A stretch of 64,000 bases of DNA from Siphonodentalium dalli (taxonomy: Eukaryota; Mollusca; Scaphopoda; Gadilida; Siphonodentaliidae), in assembly GCA_032622095.1 (NCBI GenBank), contig CP136063.1, positions 81,755,980-81,819,979 on the forward strand, read 5' to 3'. Below the pieces are notes generated by a model. That model saw nothing but the letters and a program-made list of their open reading frames with translations, did not search any database and had not been told where the DNA came from. The translations under genes and the position numbers were made by a program. Positions 25,001 through 39,436 of this stretch are shown here, one piece after another; position 1 is the first letter of the stretch; the number at the start of each line of letters is the position of its first letter.

Positions 25001-26514
25001 TCTGCGATAACATGATTATGCAACTGATTACACCTCTATTATAGCCATTTGGCAGTGTGAAGATCCAAATTATGTCGCTTGTTTCATCGCGGTCCGGTTC
25101 CAGAGACCAACATGGGTCTATGAATATGCTAAACATTCTTGGGAAGACTCTTTTTACCATAGAAAGACTAATGCAAGTGGTCGAATTCAGAAAGTTCTGT
25201 TCTAATACGAATTGAGATGGTCCATGTGTGTATTGGTTATCCATCATACAGTTCCCATTTTAAAAGAGAATCCCAAATATAACCAAGTATTTAGTTAATA
25301 CTCGTTAACTTTTATAAAACATATATTGCCATATTTCAGTAGATTGAAATCCTGCTATTTTTCAACAGGCAACATGTAGAGTTGGCCTACACTGATTAAC
25401 CAAAATCATGTTCAGATTACGCATCCAATTAATGGTTTACTTTACAGCTTTGTAATAATTAGTCTATCAAACCAGTAATGCCAAATCGGCATTCGTGTCC
25501 ACCAAATACTTATGTTCCTATTTCTCAGACCTACAATCATCGAGATCGTGAACATCTAACTATATGACTTGTATTGCAGATTCGAAAAGGATGCAGAGCC
25601 ATTATTTTCATTACTTCCGTTATCTTAAATATGGTGATCTATCAGTGGCCGTATGTTTCAGATGTGTTATTTGTACTGAAGATTTTTATAATTGGTTTAA
25701 TCTAATGGATGACATAGAACTGGTCCATAATTTTTCCCCTAATACTCCCGATGCCTACATGGACCATATGCTCTTTGGCAATCCTGGACAATCTTTCCAG
25801 TGCTTTGAAGACGGTTATAATGTTCAAAATCCAACATATTCCATCCCACTTTTACTGTCATCAAATCATTACCAGTTACTAATTCCGTTTGAATTATACA
25901 GAAGGGAGTCGGTTTCTCCAATGTCAAACCCTGATGGTTCCCTATATACCCTCCTCTTGGTAAAATTCTTAGCGAGAAGCATAGACGCAGAGCCAACGGA
26001 GTGAGTTATTTCAGAACAAGAGGGCGGCAACTAATAAGTATGACATGGTGGTGACCATTCATGGTCTTGTAGACTTAGCATGGGTAGGAGAAAATATAAT
26101 TTAAAAAATCGGAACCAATTTTCAGCTAACCTGAAAAATATAGCAGATTCAAAAAGTGGATGCCAGACAAAGTGTGCTATTTAGTTTCACCGTCAATAAG
26201 ACGGTGCAGACGAAAAATTATGACCTGGTGATGACAATTCATTGTCTTCTTGTTCAGACTGAGCATTGTTAAAAATAAAATAAACAATCAGAACCGATTT
26301 TCAGGTAACTTGAACCCGAAAATAAGAAACCTATATCTGAAAAAGGTAACATTTGTCAACAAATCGCAGATATGGGTATGCTTGGACGAGGAGCCGGTAT
26401 GGCGCTCTGAAAAGAAAGAAAAGAGACGAGTCTGACAGTTGAGATGCACGGTATGATTTGACAACAATTATTCAAATTTCATGACCCAATTTTCAGGTAA
26501 CAAGACAAAAGATA
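22100..26514 (+). repeat. Array unit 7 (carries hAT insertion)
   Basis: 4415 bp, or 3221 bp without the 1186-bp element and its 8-bp duplication. First unit of the second subfamily: CACAGTTTTAACTATAATTG instead of CACACTGTTTCAACTATTATTG, a 27-bp deletion between AAACGCCA repeats, and a GGAG insertion in AGAAGGGAGTCGG. Has a private 7-bp loss in GCAAAATACAGATTAC near 22240. Confidence 0.95.
22378..23563. mobile_element. Non-autonomous hAT-type element inserted in unit 7
   Basis: The element is 1186 bp. It starts CAGGGTTGGGGTAATCG and ends GTAATCACCCCAACCCTG, so the outer 12 bases (CAGGGTTGGGGT) form a perfect terminal inverted repeat. It is bracketed by the 8-bp duplication GTTCCTAT at 22370-22377 and 23564-23571; the other units have a single GTTCCTATCAG here. 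Eight-base target duplications and CAGGG termini are hallmarks of the hAT superfamily. Both ends carry dense subterminal GTAATC/GATTAC motifs, including several GTAATCGATTAC palindromes (about 22383-22545 and 23397-23550), plausible transposase-binding arrays. The AT-rich middle has no long open frame, so it must have been mobilised in trans. Confidence 0.88.
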
Positions 26515-29500
26515 ATAGCCACAGCAATCCGGAGGCCATCGCCGGTATACAAATAAAAAGACTGGCACTTCCAGAGCTTGACTCACTGTGGTCAAACAGG
26601 CGCAATGATTGGGTTGTCAGCGGACACATGTTACACGGTATGTGCGATCCACGCAAAACGCCAAATACAGATTACATTGCGCGTCTCCACCCTGAAGCAG
26701 TTTGTAGAGCGAGTGGAATGTATGTGTATGACCGGGTTTCTTCTTTATCAATGTTAATAATAAGAATTTTGTAAATGGTTTTATTGAGATTGTTCCTATC
26801 AGAAAACAGCATTTTAAAGGATATATTTGCTCCAGATATGCTAAAATCAGCATTTTTTAAACATTGGAATAATGTCCTTCATGTATAAACCGATTTGTTA
26901 TGTCATATATATAACTACATGGGCTACTTTGGTCTGAAATAAACCATTATATATAAAGGATTCACAGTAAACAAGACGATGAAAACAAACAATTGTGGAA
27001 CGCTGGTGACACTTATTGGTATATTAGCCGATTAACAGATACAAATTTCTCAGGTCATTTACATATTTTAGATTCGGTGAATAATAGCAAAAACAACGTT
27101 GATATTATCGGTGTGTAACTGACAACCTCAAAGCAACAAAGGGATTTTTGTCAGGGCACTGATGCATACGATATTATGACAACTCCGTTTGAACTACTGA
27201 TGATTAAAAAAATTAAGGTCGCTGTATTCAACAAGGTCAATGCAACCAAATTAAGGGTTTTGTATGACCACAGAGGTTTTCCATATTATACATAGTTAGT
27301 ATAAAGTATTCACAGTAGATAAGACTGTTAATACAGACAAGAGTGATATTTTTGTGACAATTTATGGTCTTCTGGTTGAGAATGAGTATTAGCTTGAGGA
27401 ATGAGCACGCCCAATTTAATGTCCTCATGCCTATATTACCGGGTTCAGTTATGATAAATAACGACAACAATACATTAATAAGTCAAATTAGTAAGTGAAT
27501 ACATTTGCCAAATTGTTTAGTATTCGAGCGGTGAGTCATTAACAAGGCAGGCATGTGTCTAAATGGAGGAAGAGCAAGCATTGCACTGCTTTAACACCAT
27601 CGTATATTGTTTGGTTGTGATGAATTACATCATAGTTCTGAATAAATACACAGTTTTAACTATAATTGTTGTCTAAGATAATGTCGATACCTATCTGACA
27701 AGCTCACAACAAATGTAAGGGCTTTATACAAAGGCACTGAGGTGTTTGATATCATGACAACTGCATATGAGCTATTGTTGACAAGGTCAATGAAAACAAA
27801 TTAAGGGTTTTGTGTGATCGCAATGAGGTTTTCCATATCAAACCTAGTGCATCATGATAAAGGCCATTCCACACGGCGAGATCAATTAAAACAAAAATAA
27901 GTGAATAACGAAACAACCATGAGTTCAACCATTCAGAAAGCCGTCGTCGCAGAAAACGCCATGTGTAAGGAACTTAAGGGATACACAGTTGAGAAGACTG
28001 TCAATAGAGACAATTGTGACATGAGTGACTATTTACGGTCTTCTGGTTGATAGTGAGCATTGTTAGCTAGACGAATGAGCACGCCAAGTTGATGTATGCA
28101 CGCTTATTTTACCGGGTTTACTTTTGATAAATATAAACTTCTATATACAAAGCTGTGCTCTTGTGTTTTGTGAACGTTCTTTTATATCTAATGATAACTA
28201 AAAAGATATACAATATATGCCGAGCACGTCTGCGATAACATGATTATGCAACTGATTACACCTCTATTATAGCCATTTGGCAGTGTGAAGATCCAAATTA
28301 TGATCGCTTGTTTCATCGCGGTCCGGTTCCAGAGACCAACATGGGTCTATGAATATGCTAAACATTCTTGGGAAGACTCTTTTTACCATAGAAAGACTAA
28401 TGCAAGTGGTCGAATTCAGAAAGTTCTGTTCTAATACGAATTGAGATGGTCCATGTGTGTATTGGTTATCCATCCTACAGTTCCCATTTTAAAAGAGAAT
28501 CCCAAATATAACCAAGTATTTACTTAATACTCGTTAACTTTTATAAAACATATATTGCCATATTTCAGTAGATTGAAATCCTGCTATTTTTCAACAGGCA
28601 AACATGTAGAGTTGGCCTACACTGATTAACCAAAATCATGTTCAGATTACGCATCCAATTAATGGTTTACTTTACAGCTTTGTAATAATTAGTCTATCAA
28701 ACCAGTAATGCCACATCGGCATTCGTGTCCACCAAATACTTATGTTCCTATTTCTCAGACCTACAATCATCGAGATCGTGAACATCTAACTATATGACTT
28801 GTATTGCAGATTCGAAAAGGATGCAGAGCCATTATTTTCATTACTTCCGTTATCTGAAATATGGTGATCTATCAGTGGCCGTATGTTTCAGATGTGTTAT
28901 TTGTACTGAAGATTTTTATAATTGGTTTAATCTAATGGATGACATAGAACTGGTCCATAATTTTTCCCCTAATACTCCCGATGCCTACATGGACCATATG
29001 CTCTTTGGCAATCCTGGACAATCTTTCCAGTGCTTTGAAGACGGTTATAATGTTCAAAATCCAACATATTCCATCCCACTTTTACTGTCATCAAATCATT
29101 ACCAGTTACTAATTCCGTTTGAAGTATACAGAAGGGAGTCGGTTTCTCCAATGTCAAACCCTGATGGTTCCCTATATACCCTCCTCGTGGTAAAATTCTT
29201 AGCGAGAAGCATAGACGCAGAGCCAACGGAGTGAGTTATTTCAGAACAAGAGGGCGGCAACTAATAAGTATGACATGGTGGTGACCATTCATGGTCTTGT
29301 AGACTTAGCATGGGTAGGAGAAAATATAATTTAAAAAATCGGAACCAATTTTCAGCTAACCTGAAAAATATAGCAGATTCAAATAGTGGATGCTAGACAA
29401 AGTGTGCTATTTAGTTTCACCGTCAATAAGACGGTGCAGACGAAAAATTATGACCTGGTGATGACAATTCATTGTCTTCTTGTTCAGACTGAGCATTGTT

Positions 29501-29744
29501 AAAAATAAAATAAACAATCAGAACCGATTTTCAGGTAACTTGAACCCGAAAATAAGAAACCTATATCTGAAAAAGGTAACATTTGTCAACAAATCGCAGA
29601 TATGGGTATGCTTGGACGAGGAGCCGGTATGGCGCTCTGAAAAGAAAGAAAAGAGACGAGTCTGACAGTTAAGATGCACGGTATGATTTGACAACAATTA
29701 TTCAAATTTCATGACCCAATTTTCAGGTAACAAGACAAAAGATA
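26515..29744 (+). repeat. Array unit 8
   Basis: 3230 bp. Second-subfamily unit. Shares GATTCGAAAAGGATGC and CATTACTTCCG with unit 7 in the 131-codon frame region, where all others have GAATAGG and CATTCSTTCCG-type sequence (CATTCCTTCCG or CATTCGTTCCG). Confidence 0.95.
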
Positions 29745-32700
29745 ATAGCCACAGCAATCCTGAGGCCATCGCCGGTATACAAATAAAAAGACTGGCACTT
29801 CCAGAGCTTGACTCACTGTGGTCAAACAGGCGCAATGATTGGGTTGTCAGCGGACACATGTTACACGGTATGTGCGATCCACGCAAAACGCCAAATACAG
29901 ATTACATTGCGCGTCTCCACCCTGAAGCAGTTTGTAGAGCGAGTGGAATGTATGTGTATGACCGGGTTTCTTCTTTATCAATGTTAATAATAAGAATTTT
30001 GTAAATGGTTTTATTGAGATTGTTCCTATCAGAAAACAGCATTTTAAAGGATATATTTGCTCCAGATATGCTAAAATCAGCATTTTTTAAACATTGGAAT
30101 AATGTCCTTCATGTATAAACCGATTTGTTATGTCATATATATAACTACATGGGCTACTTTGGTCTGAAATAAACCATTATATATAAAGGATTCACAGTAA
30201 ACAAGACGATGAAAACAAACAATTGTGGAACGCTGGTGACACTTATTGGTATATTAGCCGATTAACAGATACAAATTTCTCAGGTCATTTACATATTTTA
30301 GATTCGGTGAATAATAGCAAAAACAACGTTGATATTATCGGTGTGTAACTGACAACCTCAAAGCAACAAAGGGATTTTTGTCAGGGCACTGATGCATACG
30401 ATATTATGACAACTCCGTTTGAACTACTGATGATTTAAAAAATTAAGGTCGCTGTATTCAACAAGGTCAATGCAACCAAATTAAGGGTTTTGTATGACCA
30501 CAGAGGTTTTCCATATTATACATAGTTAGTATAAAGTATTCACAGTAGATAAGACTGTTAATACAGACAAGAGTGATATTTTTGTGACAATTTATGGTCT
30601 TCTGGTTGAGAATGAGTATTAGCTTGAGGAATGAGCACGCCCAATTTAATGTCCTCATGCCTATATTACCGGGTTCAGTTATGATAAATAACGACAACAA
30701 TACATTAATAAGTCAAATTAGTAAGTGAATACATTTGCCAAATTGTTTAGTATTCGAGCGGTGAGTCATTAACAAGGCAGGCATGTGTCTAAATGGAGGA
30801 AGAGCAAGCATTGCACTGCTTTAACACCATCGTATATTGTTTGGTTGTGATGAATTACATCATAGTTCTGAATAAATACACAGTTTTAACTATAATTGTT
30901 GTCTAAGATAATGTCGATACCTATCTGACAAGCTCACAACAAATGTAAGGGCTTTATACAAAGGCACTGAGGTGTTTGATATCATGACAACTGCATATGA
31001 GCTATTGTTGACAAGGTCAATGAAAACAAATTAAGGGTTTTGTGTGATCGCAATGAGGTTTTCCATATCAAACCTAGTGCATCATGATAAAGGCCATTCC
31101 ACACGGCGAGATCAATTAAAACCAAATAAGTGAATAACGAAACAACCATGAGTTCAACCATTCAGAAAGCCGTCGTCGCAGAAAACGCCATGTGTAAGGA
31201 ACTTAAGGGATACACAGTTGAGAAGACTGTCAATAGAGACAATTGTGACATGAGTGACTATTTACGGTCTTCTGGTTGATAGTGGGCATTGTTAGCTAGA
31301 CGAATGAGCACGCCAAGTTGATGTATGCACGCTTATTTTACCGGGTTTACTTTTGATAAATATAAACTTCTATATACAAAGCTGTGCTCTTGTGTTTTGT
31401 GAACGTTCTTTTATATCTAATGATAACTAAAAAGATATACAATATATGCCGAGCACGTCTGCGATAACATGATTATGCAACTGATTACACCTCTAGTATA
31501 GCCATTTGGCAGTGTGAAGATCCAAATTATGATCGCTTGTTTCATCGCGGTCCGGTTCCAGAGACCAACATGGGTCTATGAATATGCTAAACATTCTTGG
31601 GAAGACTCTTTTTACCATAGAAAGACTAATGCAAGTGGTCGAATTCAGAAAGTTCTGTTCTAATACGAATTGAGATGGTCCATGTGTGTATTGGTTATCC
31701 ATCCTACAGTTCCCATTTTAAAAGAGAATCCCAAATATAACCAAGTATTTACTTAATACTCGTTAACTTTTATAAAACATATATTGCCATATTTCAGTAG
31801 ATTGAAATCCTGCTATTTTTCAACAGGCAAACATGTAGAGTTGGCCTACACTGATTAACCAAAATCATGTTCAGATTACGCATCCAATTAATGGTTTACT
31901 TTACAGCTTTGTAATAATTAGTCTATCAAACCAGTAATGCCACATCGGCATTCGTGTCCACCAAATACTTATGTTCCTATTTCTCAGACCTACAATCATC
32001 GAGATCGTGAACATCTAACTATATGACTTGTATTGCAGATTCGAATAGGATGCAGAGCCATTATTTTCATTCCTTCCGTTATCTTAAATATGGTGATCTA
32101 TCAATGGCGGTATGTTTCAGATGTGTTATTTGTACTGAAGATTTTGATAATTGGTTTAATCTAATGGATGACATAGAACTGGTCCATAATTTTTCCCCTA
32201 ATACTCCCGATGCCTACATGGACCATATGCTCTTTGGCAATCCTGGACAATCTTTCCAGTGCTTTGAAGACGGTTATAATGTTCAAAATCCAACATATTC
32301 CATCCCACTTTTACTGTCATCAAATCATTACCAGTTACTAATTCCGTTTGAAGTATACAGAAGGGAGTCGGTTTCTCCAATGTCAAACCCTGATGGTTCC
32401 CTATATACCCTCCTCTTGGTAAAATTCTTAGCGAGAAGCATAGACGCAGAGCCAACAGAGTGAGTTATTTCAGAACAAGAGGGCGGCAACTAATAAGTAT
32501 GACATGGTGGTGACCATTCATGGTCTTGTAGACTTAGCATGGGTAGGAGAAAATATAATTTTAAAAATCGGAACCAATTTTCAGCTAACCTGAAAAATAT
32601 AGCAGATTCAAATAGTGGATGCTAGACAAAGTGTGCTATTTAGTTTCACCGTCAATAAGACGGTCCAGACGAAAAATTATGACCTGGTGATGACAATTCA

Positions 32701-32973
32701 TTGTCTTCTTGTTCAGACTGAGCATTGTTAAAAATAAAATAAACAATCAGAACCGATTTTCAGGTAACTTGAACCCGAAAATAAGAAACCTATATCTGAA
32801 AAAGGTAACATTTGTCAACAAATCGCAGATATGGGTATGCTTGGACGAGGAGCCGGTATGGCGCTCTGAAAAGAAAGAAAAGAGACGAGTCTGACAGTTG
32901 AGATGCACGGTATGATTTGACAACAATTATTCAAATTTCATGACCCAATTTTCAGGTAACAAGACAAAAGATA
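29745..32973 (+). repeat. Array unit 9
   Basis: 3229 bp. Shares CTCTAGTATAGCC (31493 and 34722), GACGGTCCAGACG and GAGCCAACAGAGTG with unit 10 at exactly 3229-bp spacing. Also begins the AAAACCAAATAAGTG variant carried by units 9-12. Confidence 0.95.
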
Positions 32974-35900
32974 ATAGCCACAGCAATCCTGAGGCCATCG
33001 CCGGTATACAAATAAAAAGACTGGCACTTCCAGAGCTTGACTCACTGTGGTCAAACAGGCGCAATGATTGGGTTGTCAGCGGACACATGTTACACGGTAT
33101 GTGCGATCCACGCAAAACGCCAAATACAGATTACATTGCGCGTCTCCACCCTGAAGCAGTTTGTAGAGCGAGTGGAATGTATGTGTATGACCGGGTTTCT
33201 TCTTTATCAATGTTAATAATAAGAATTTTGTAAATGGTTTTATTGAGATTGTTCCTATCAGAAAACAGCATTTTAAAGGATATATTTGCTCCAGATATGC
33301 TAAAATCAGCATTTTTTAAACATTGGAATAATGTCCTTCATGTATAAACCGATTTGTTATGTCATATATATAACTACATGGGCTACTTTGGTCTGAAATA
33401 AACCATTATATATAAAGGATTCACAGTAAACAAGACGATGAAAACAAACAATTGTGGAACGCTGGTGACACTTATTGGTATATTAGCCGATTAACAGATA
33501 CAAATTTCTCAGGTCATTTACATATTTTAGATTCGGTGAATAATAGCAAAAACAACGTTGATATTATCGGTGTGTAACTGACAACCTCAAAGCAACAAAG
33601 GGATTTTTGTCAGGGCACTGATGCATACGATATTATGACAACTCCGTTTGAACTACTGATGATTTAAAAAATTAAGGTCGCTGTATTCAACAAGGTCAAT
33701 GCAACCAAATTAAGGGTTTTGTATGACCACAGAGGTTTTCCATATTATACATAGTTAGTATAAAGTATTCACAGTAGATAAGACTGTTAATACAGACAAG
33801 AGTGATATTTTTGTGACAATTTATGGTCTTCTGGTTGAGAATGAGTATTAGCTTGAGGAATGAGCACGCCCAATTTAATGTCCTCATGCCTATATTACCG
33901 GGTTCAGTTATGATAAATAACGACAACAATACATTAATAAGTCAAATTAGTAAGTGAATACATTTGCCAAATTGTTTAGTATTCGAGCGGTGAGTCATTA
34001 ACAAGGCAGGCATGTGTCTAAATGGAGGAAGAGCAAGCATTGCACTGCTTTAACACCATCGTATATTGTTTGGTTGTGATGAATTACATCATAGTTCTGA
34101 ATAAATACACAGTTTTAACTATAATTGTTGTCTAAGATAATGTCGATACCTATCTGACAAGCTCACAACAAATGTAAGGGCTTTATACAAAGGCACTGAG
34201 GTGTTTGATATCATGACAACTGCATATGAGCTATTGTTGACAAGGTCAATGAAAACAAATTAAGGGTTTTGTGTGATCGCAATGAGGTTTTCCATATCAA
34301 ACCTAGTGCATCATGATAAAGGCCATTCCACACGGCGAGATCAATTAAAACCAAATAAGTGAATAACGAAACAACCATGAGTTCAACCATTCAGAAAGCC
34401 GTCGTCGCAGAAAACGCCATGTGTAAGGAACTTAAGGGATACACAGTTGAGAAGACTGTCAATAGAGACAATTGTGACATGAGTGACTATTTACGGTCTT
34501 CTGGTTGATAGTGGGCATTGTTAGCTAGACGAATGAGCACGCCAAGTTGATGTATGCACGCTTATTTTACCGGGTTTACTTTTGATAAATATAAACTTCT
34601 ATATACAAAGCTGTGCTCTTGTGTTTTGTGAACGTTCTTTTATATCTAATGATAACTAAAAAGATATACAATATATGCCGAGCACGTCTGCGATAACATG
34701 ATTATGCAACTGATTACACCTCTAGTATAGCCATTTGGCAGTGTGAAGATCCAAATTATGATCGCTTGTTTCATCGCGGTCCGGTTCCAGAGACCAACAT
34801 GGGTCTATGAATATGCTAAACATTCTTGGGAAGACTCTTTTTACCATAGAAAGACTAATGCAAGTGGTCGAATTCAGAAAGTTCTGTTCTAATACGAATT
34901 GAGATGGTCCATGTGTGTATTGGTTATCCATCCTACAGTTCCCATTTTAAAAGAGAATCCCAAATATAACCAAGTATTTACTTAATACTCGTTAACTTTT
35001 ATAAAACATATATTGCCATATTTCAGTAGATTGAAATCCTGCTATTTTTCAACAGGCAAACATGTAGAGTTGGCCTACACTGATTAACCAAAATCATGTT
35101 CAGATTACGCATCCAATTAATGGTTTACTTTACAGCTTTGTAATAATTAGTCTATCAAACCAGTAATGCCACATCGGCATTCGTGTCCACCAAATACTTA
35201 TGTTCCTATTTCTCAGACCTACAATCATCGAGATCGTGAACATCTAACTATATGACTTGTATTGCAGATTCGAATAGGATGCAGAGCCATTATTTTCATT
35301 CCTTCCGTTATCTTAAATATGGTGATCTATCAATGGCGGTATGTTTCAGATGTGTTATTTGTACTGAAGATTTTGATAATTGGTTTAATCTAATGGATGA
35401 CATAGAACTGGTCCATAATTTTTCCCCTAATACTCCCGATGCCTACATGGACCATATGCTCTTTGGCAATCCTGGACAATCTTTCCAGTGCTTTGAAGAC
35501 GGTTATAATGTTCAAAATCCAACATATTCCATCCCACTTTTACTGTCATCAAATCATTACCAGTTACTAATTCCGTTTGAAGTATACAGAAGGGAGTCGG
35601 TTTCTCCAATGTCAAACCCTGATGGTTCCCTATATACCCTCCTCTTGGTAAAATTCTTAGCGAGAAGCATAGACGCAGAGCCAACAGAGTGAGTTATTTC
35701 AGAACAAGAGGGCGGCAACTAATAAGTATGACATGGTGGTGACCATTCATGGTCTTGTAGACTTAGCATGGGTAGGAGAAAATATAATTTTAAAAATCGG
35801 AACCAATTTTCAGCTAACCTGAAAAATATAGCAGATTCAAATAGTGGATGCTAGACAAAGTGTGCTATTTAGTTTCACCGTCAATAAGACGGTCCAGACG

Positions 35901-36202
35901 AAAAATTATGACCTGGTGATGACAATTCATTGTCTTCTTGTTCAGACTGAGCATTGTTAAAAATAAAATAAACAATCAGAACCGATTTTCAGGTAACTTG
36001 AACCCGAAAATAAGAAACCTATATCTGAAAAAGGTAACATTTGTCAACAAATCGCAGATATGGGTATGCTTGGACGAGGAGCCGGTATGGCGCTCTGAAA
36101 AGAAAGAAAAGAGACGAGTCTGACAGTTGAGATGCACGGTATGATTTGACAACAATTATTCAAATTTCATGACCCAATTTTCAGGTAACAAGACAAAAGA
36201 TA
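32974..36202 (+). repeat. Array unit 10
   Basis: 3229 bp, the same length as unit 9 and apparently its most recent duplicate; I could find almost no differences by eye. Confidence 0.95.
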
Positions 36203-39200
36203 ATAGCCACAGCAATCCTGAGGCCATCGCCGGTATACAAATAAAAAGACTGGCACTTCCAGAGCTTGACTCACTGTGGTCAAACAGGCGCAATGATTGG
36301 GTTGTCAGCGGACACATGTTACACGGTATGTGCGATCCACGCAAAACGCCAAATACAGATTACATTGCGCGTCTCCACCCTGAAGCAGTTTGTAGAGCGA
36401 GTGGAATGTATGTGTATGACCGGGTTTCTTCTTTATCAATGTTAATAATAAGAATTTTGTAAATGGTTTTATTGAGATTGTTCCTATCAGAAAACAGCAT
36501 TTTAAAGGATATATTTGCTCCAGATATGCTAAAATCAGCATTTTTTAAACATTGGAATAATGTCCTTCATGTATAAACCGATTTGTTATGTCATATATAT
36601 AACTACATGGGCTACTTTGGTCTGAAATAAACCATTATATATAAAGGATTCACAGTAAACAAGACGATGAAAACAAACAATTGTGGAACGCTGGTGACAC
36701 TTATTGGTATATTAGCCGATTAACAGATACAAATTTCTCAGGTCATTTACATATTTTAGATTCGGTGAATAATAGCAAAAACAACGTTGATATTATCGGT
36801 GTGTAACTGACAACCTCAAAGCAACAAAGGGATTTTTGTCAGGGCACTGATGCATACGATATTATGACAACTCCGTTTGAACTACTGATGATTTAAAAAA
36901 TTAAGGTCGCTGTATTCAACAAGGTCAATGCAACCAAATTAAGGGTTTTGTATGACCACAGAGGTTTTCCATATTATACATAGTTAGTATAAAGTATTCA
37001 CAGTAGATAAGACTGTTAATACAGACAAGAGTGATATTTTTGTGACAATTTATGGTCTTCTGGTTGAGAATGAGTATTAGCTTGAGGAATGAGCACGCCC
37101 AATTTAATGTCCTCATGCCTATATTACCGGGTTCAGTTATGATAAATAACGACAACAATACATTAATAAGTCAAATTAGTAAGTGAATACATTTGCCAAA
37201 TTGTTTAGTATTCGAGCGGTGAGTCATTAACAAGGCAGGCATGTGTCTAAATGGAGGAAGAGCAAGCATTGAACTGCTTTAACACCATCGTATATTGTTT
37301 AGTTGTGATGAATTACATCATAGTTCTGAATAAATACACAGTTTTAACTATAATTGTTGTCTAAGATAATGTCGATACCTATCTGACAAGCTCACAACAA
37401 ATGTAAGGGCTTTATACAAAGGCACTGAGGTGTTTGATATCATGACAACTGCATATGAGCTATTGTTGACAAGGTCAATGAAAACAAATTAAGGGTTTTG
37501 TGTGATCGCAATGAGGTTTTCCATATCAAACCTAGTGCATCATGATAAAGGCCATTCCACACGGCGAGATAAATTAAAACCAAATAAGTGAATAACGAAA
37601 CAACCATGAGTTCAACCATTCAGAAAGCCGTCGTCGCAGAAAACGCCATGTGTAAGGAACTTAAGGGATACACAGTTGAGAAGACTGTCAATAGAGACAA
37701 TTGTGACATGAGTGACTATTTACGGTCTTCTGGTTGATAGTGGGCATTGTTAGCTAGACGAATGAGCACGCCAAGTTGATGTATGCACGCCTATTTTACC
37801 GGGTTTACTTTTGATAAATATAAACTTCTATATACAAAGCTGTGCTCTTGTGTTTTGTGAACGTTCTTTTATATCTAATGATAACTAAAAAGATATACAA
37901 TATATGCCGAGCACGTCTGCGATAACATGATTATGCAACTGATTACACCTCTATTATAGCCATTTGGCAGTGTGAAGATCCAAATTATGATCGCTTGTTT
38001 CATCGCGGTCCGGTTCCAGAGACCAACATAGGTCTATGAATATGATAAACATTCTTGGGAAGACTCTTTTTACCATAGAAAGACTAATGCAAGTGGTCGA
38101 ATTCAGAAAGTTCTGTTCTTATACGAATTGAGATGGTCCATGTGTGTATTGGTTATCCATCCTACAGTTCCCATTTTAAAAGAGAATCCCAAATATAACC
38201 AAGTATTTACTTAATACTCGTTAACTTTTATAAAACATATATATTGCCATATTTCAGTAGATTTAAATCCTGCTATTTTTCAACAGGCAAACATGTAGAG
38301 TTGGCCTACACTGATTACCAAAATCATGTTCAGATTACGCATCCAATTAATGGTTTACTTTACAGCTTTGTAATAATTAGTCTATCAAACCAGTAATGCC
38401 ACATCGGCATTCGTGTCCACCAAATACTTATGTTCCTATTTCTCAGACCTACAATCATCGAGATCGTGAACATCGAACTATATGACTTGTATTGCAGATT
38501 CGAATAGGATGCAGAGCCATTATTTTCATTCCTTCCGTTATCTTAAATATGGTGATCTATCAATGGCCGTATGTTTCAGATGTGTTATTTGTACTGAAGA
38601 TTTTGATAATTGGTTTAATCTAAGGGATGACATAGAACTGGTCCATAATTTTTCCCCAAATACTCCCGATGCCTACATGGACCATATGCTCTTTGGCAAT
38701 CCTGGACAATCTTTCCAGTGCTTTGAAGACGGTTATAATGTTCAAAATCCAACATATTCCATCCCACTTTTACTGTCATCAAATCATTACCAGTTACTAA
38801 TTCCGTTTGAATTATACAGAAGTCGGTTTCTCCAATGTCAAACCCTGATGGTTCCCTATATACCCTCCTCTTGGTAAAATTCTTAGCGAGAAGCATAGAC
38901 GCAGAGCCAACGGAGTGAGTTATTTCAGTACAAGAGGGCGGCAACTAATAATTATGACATGGTGGTGACCATTCGTGGTCTTGTAGACTTAGCATGGGTA
39001 GGAGAAAATATTAAAAAAAAATCGGAACCAATTTTCAGCTAACCTGAAAAATATAGCAGATTCAAAAAGTGGATGCCAGACAAAGTGTGCTATTTAGTTT
39101 CACCGTCAATAAGACGGTGCAGACGAAAAATTATGACCTGGTGATGACAATTCATTGTCTTCTTGTTCAGACTGAGCATTGTTAAAAAATAAAATAAACA

Positions 39201-39436
39201 ATCAGAACCGATTTTCAGGTAACTTGAACCCGAAAATCTATATCTGAAAAACCCCTATCTGAAAAAGGTAACATTTGTCAACAAATCGCAGATATGGGTA
39301 TGCTTGGACGAGGAGCCGGTATGGCGCTCTGAAAAGAAAGAAAAGAGACGAGTCTGACAGTTGAGATGCACGGTATGATTTGACAACAATTAGTCAAATT
39401 TCATGACCCAATTTTCAGGTAACAAGACAAAAGATA
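36203..39436 (+). repeat. Array unit 11 (chimeric)
   Basis: 3234 bp. The first part is of the second subfamily (CACAGTTTTAACTATAATTG near 37333 and the 27-bp deletion near 37640). The later part is of the first (CATATATATTGCC near 38236, CATCGAACTATATG near 38471, AGAAGTCGG without GGAG near 38819). The switch lies between about 37650 and 38230. Confidence 0.9.
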
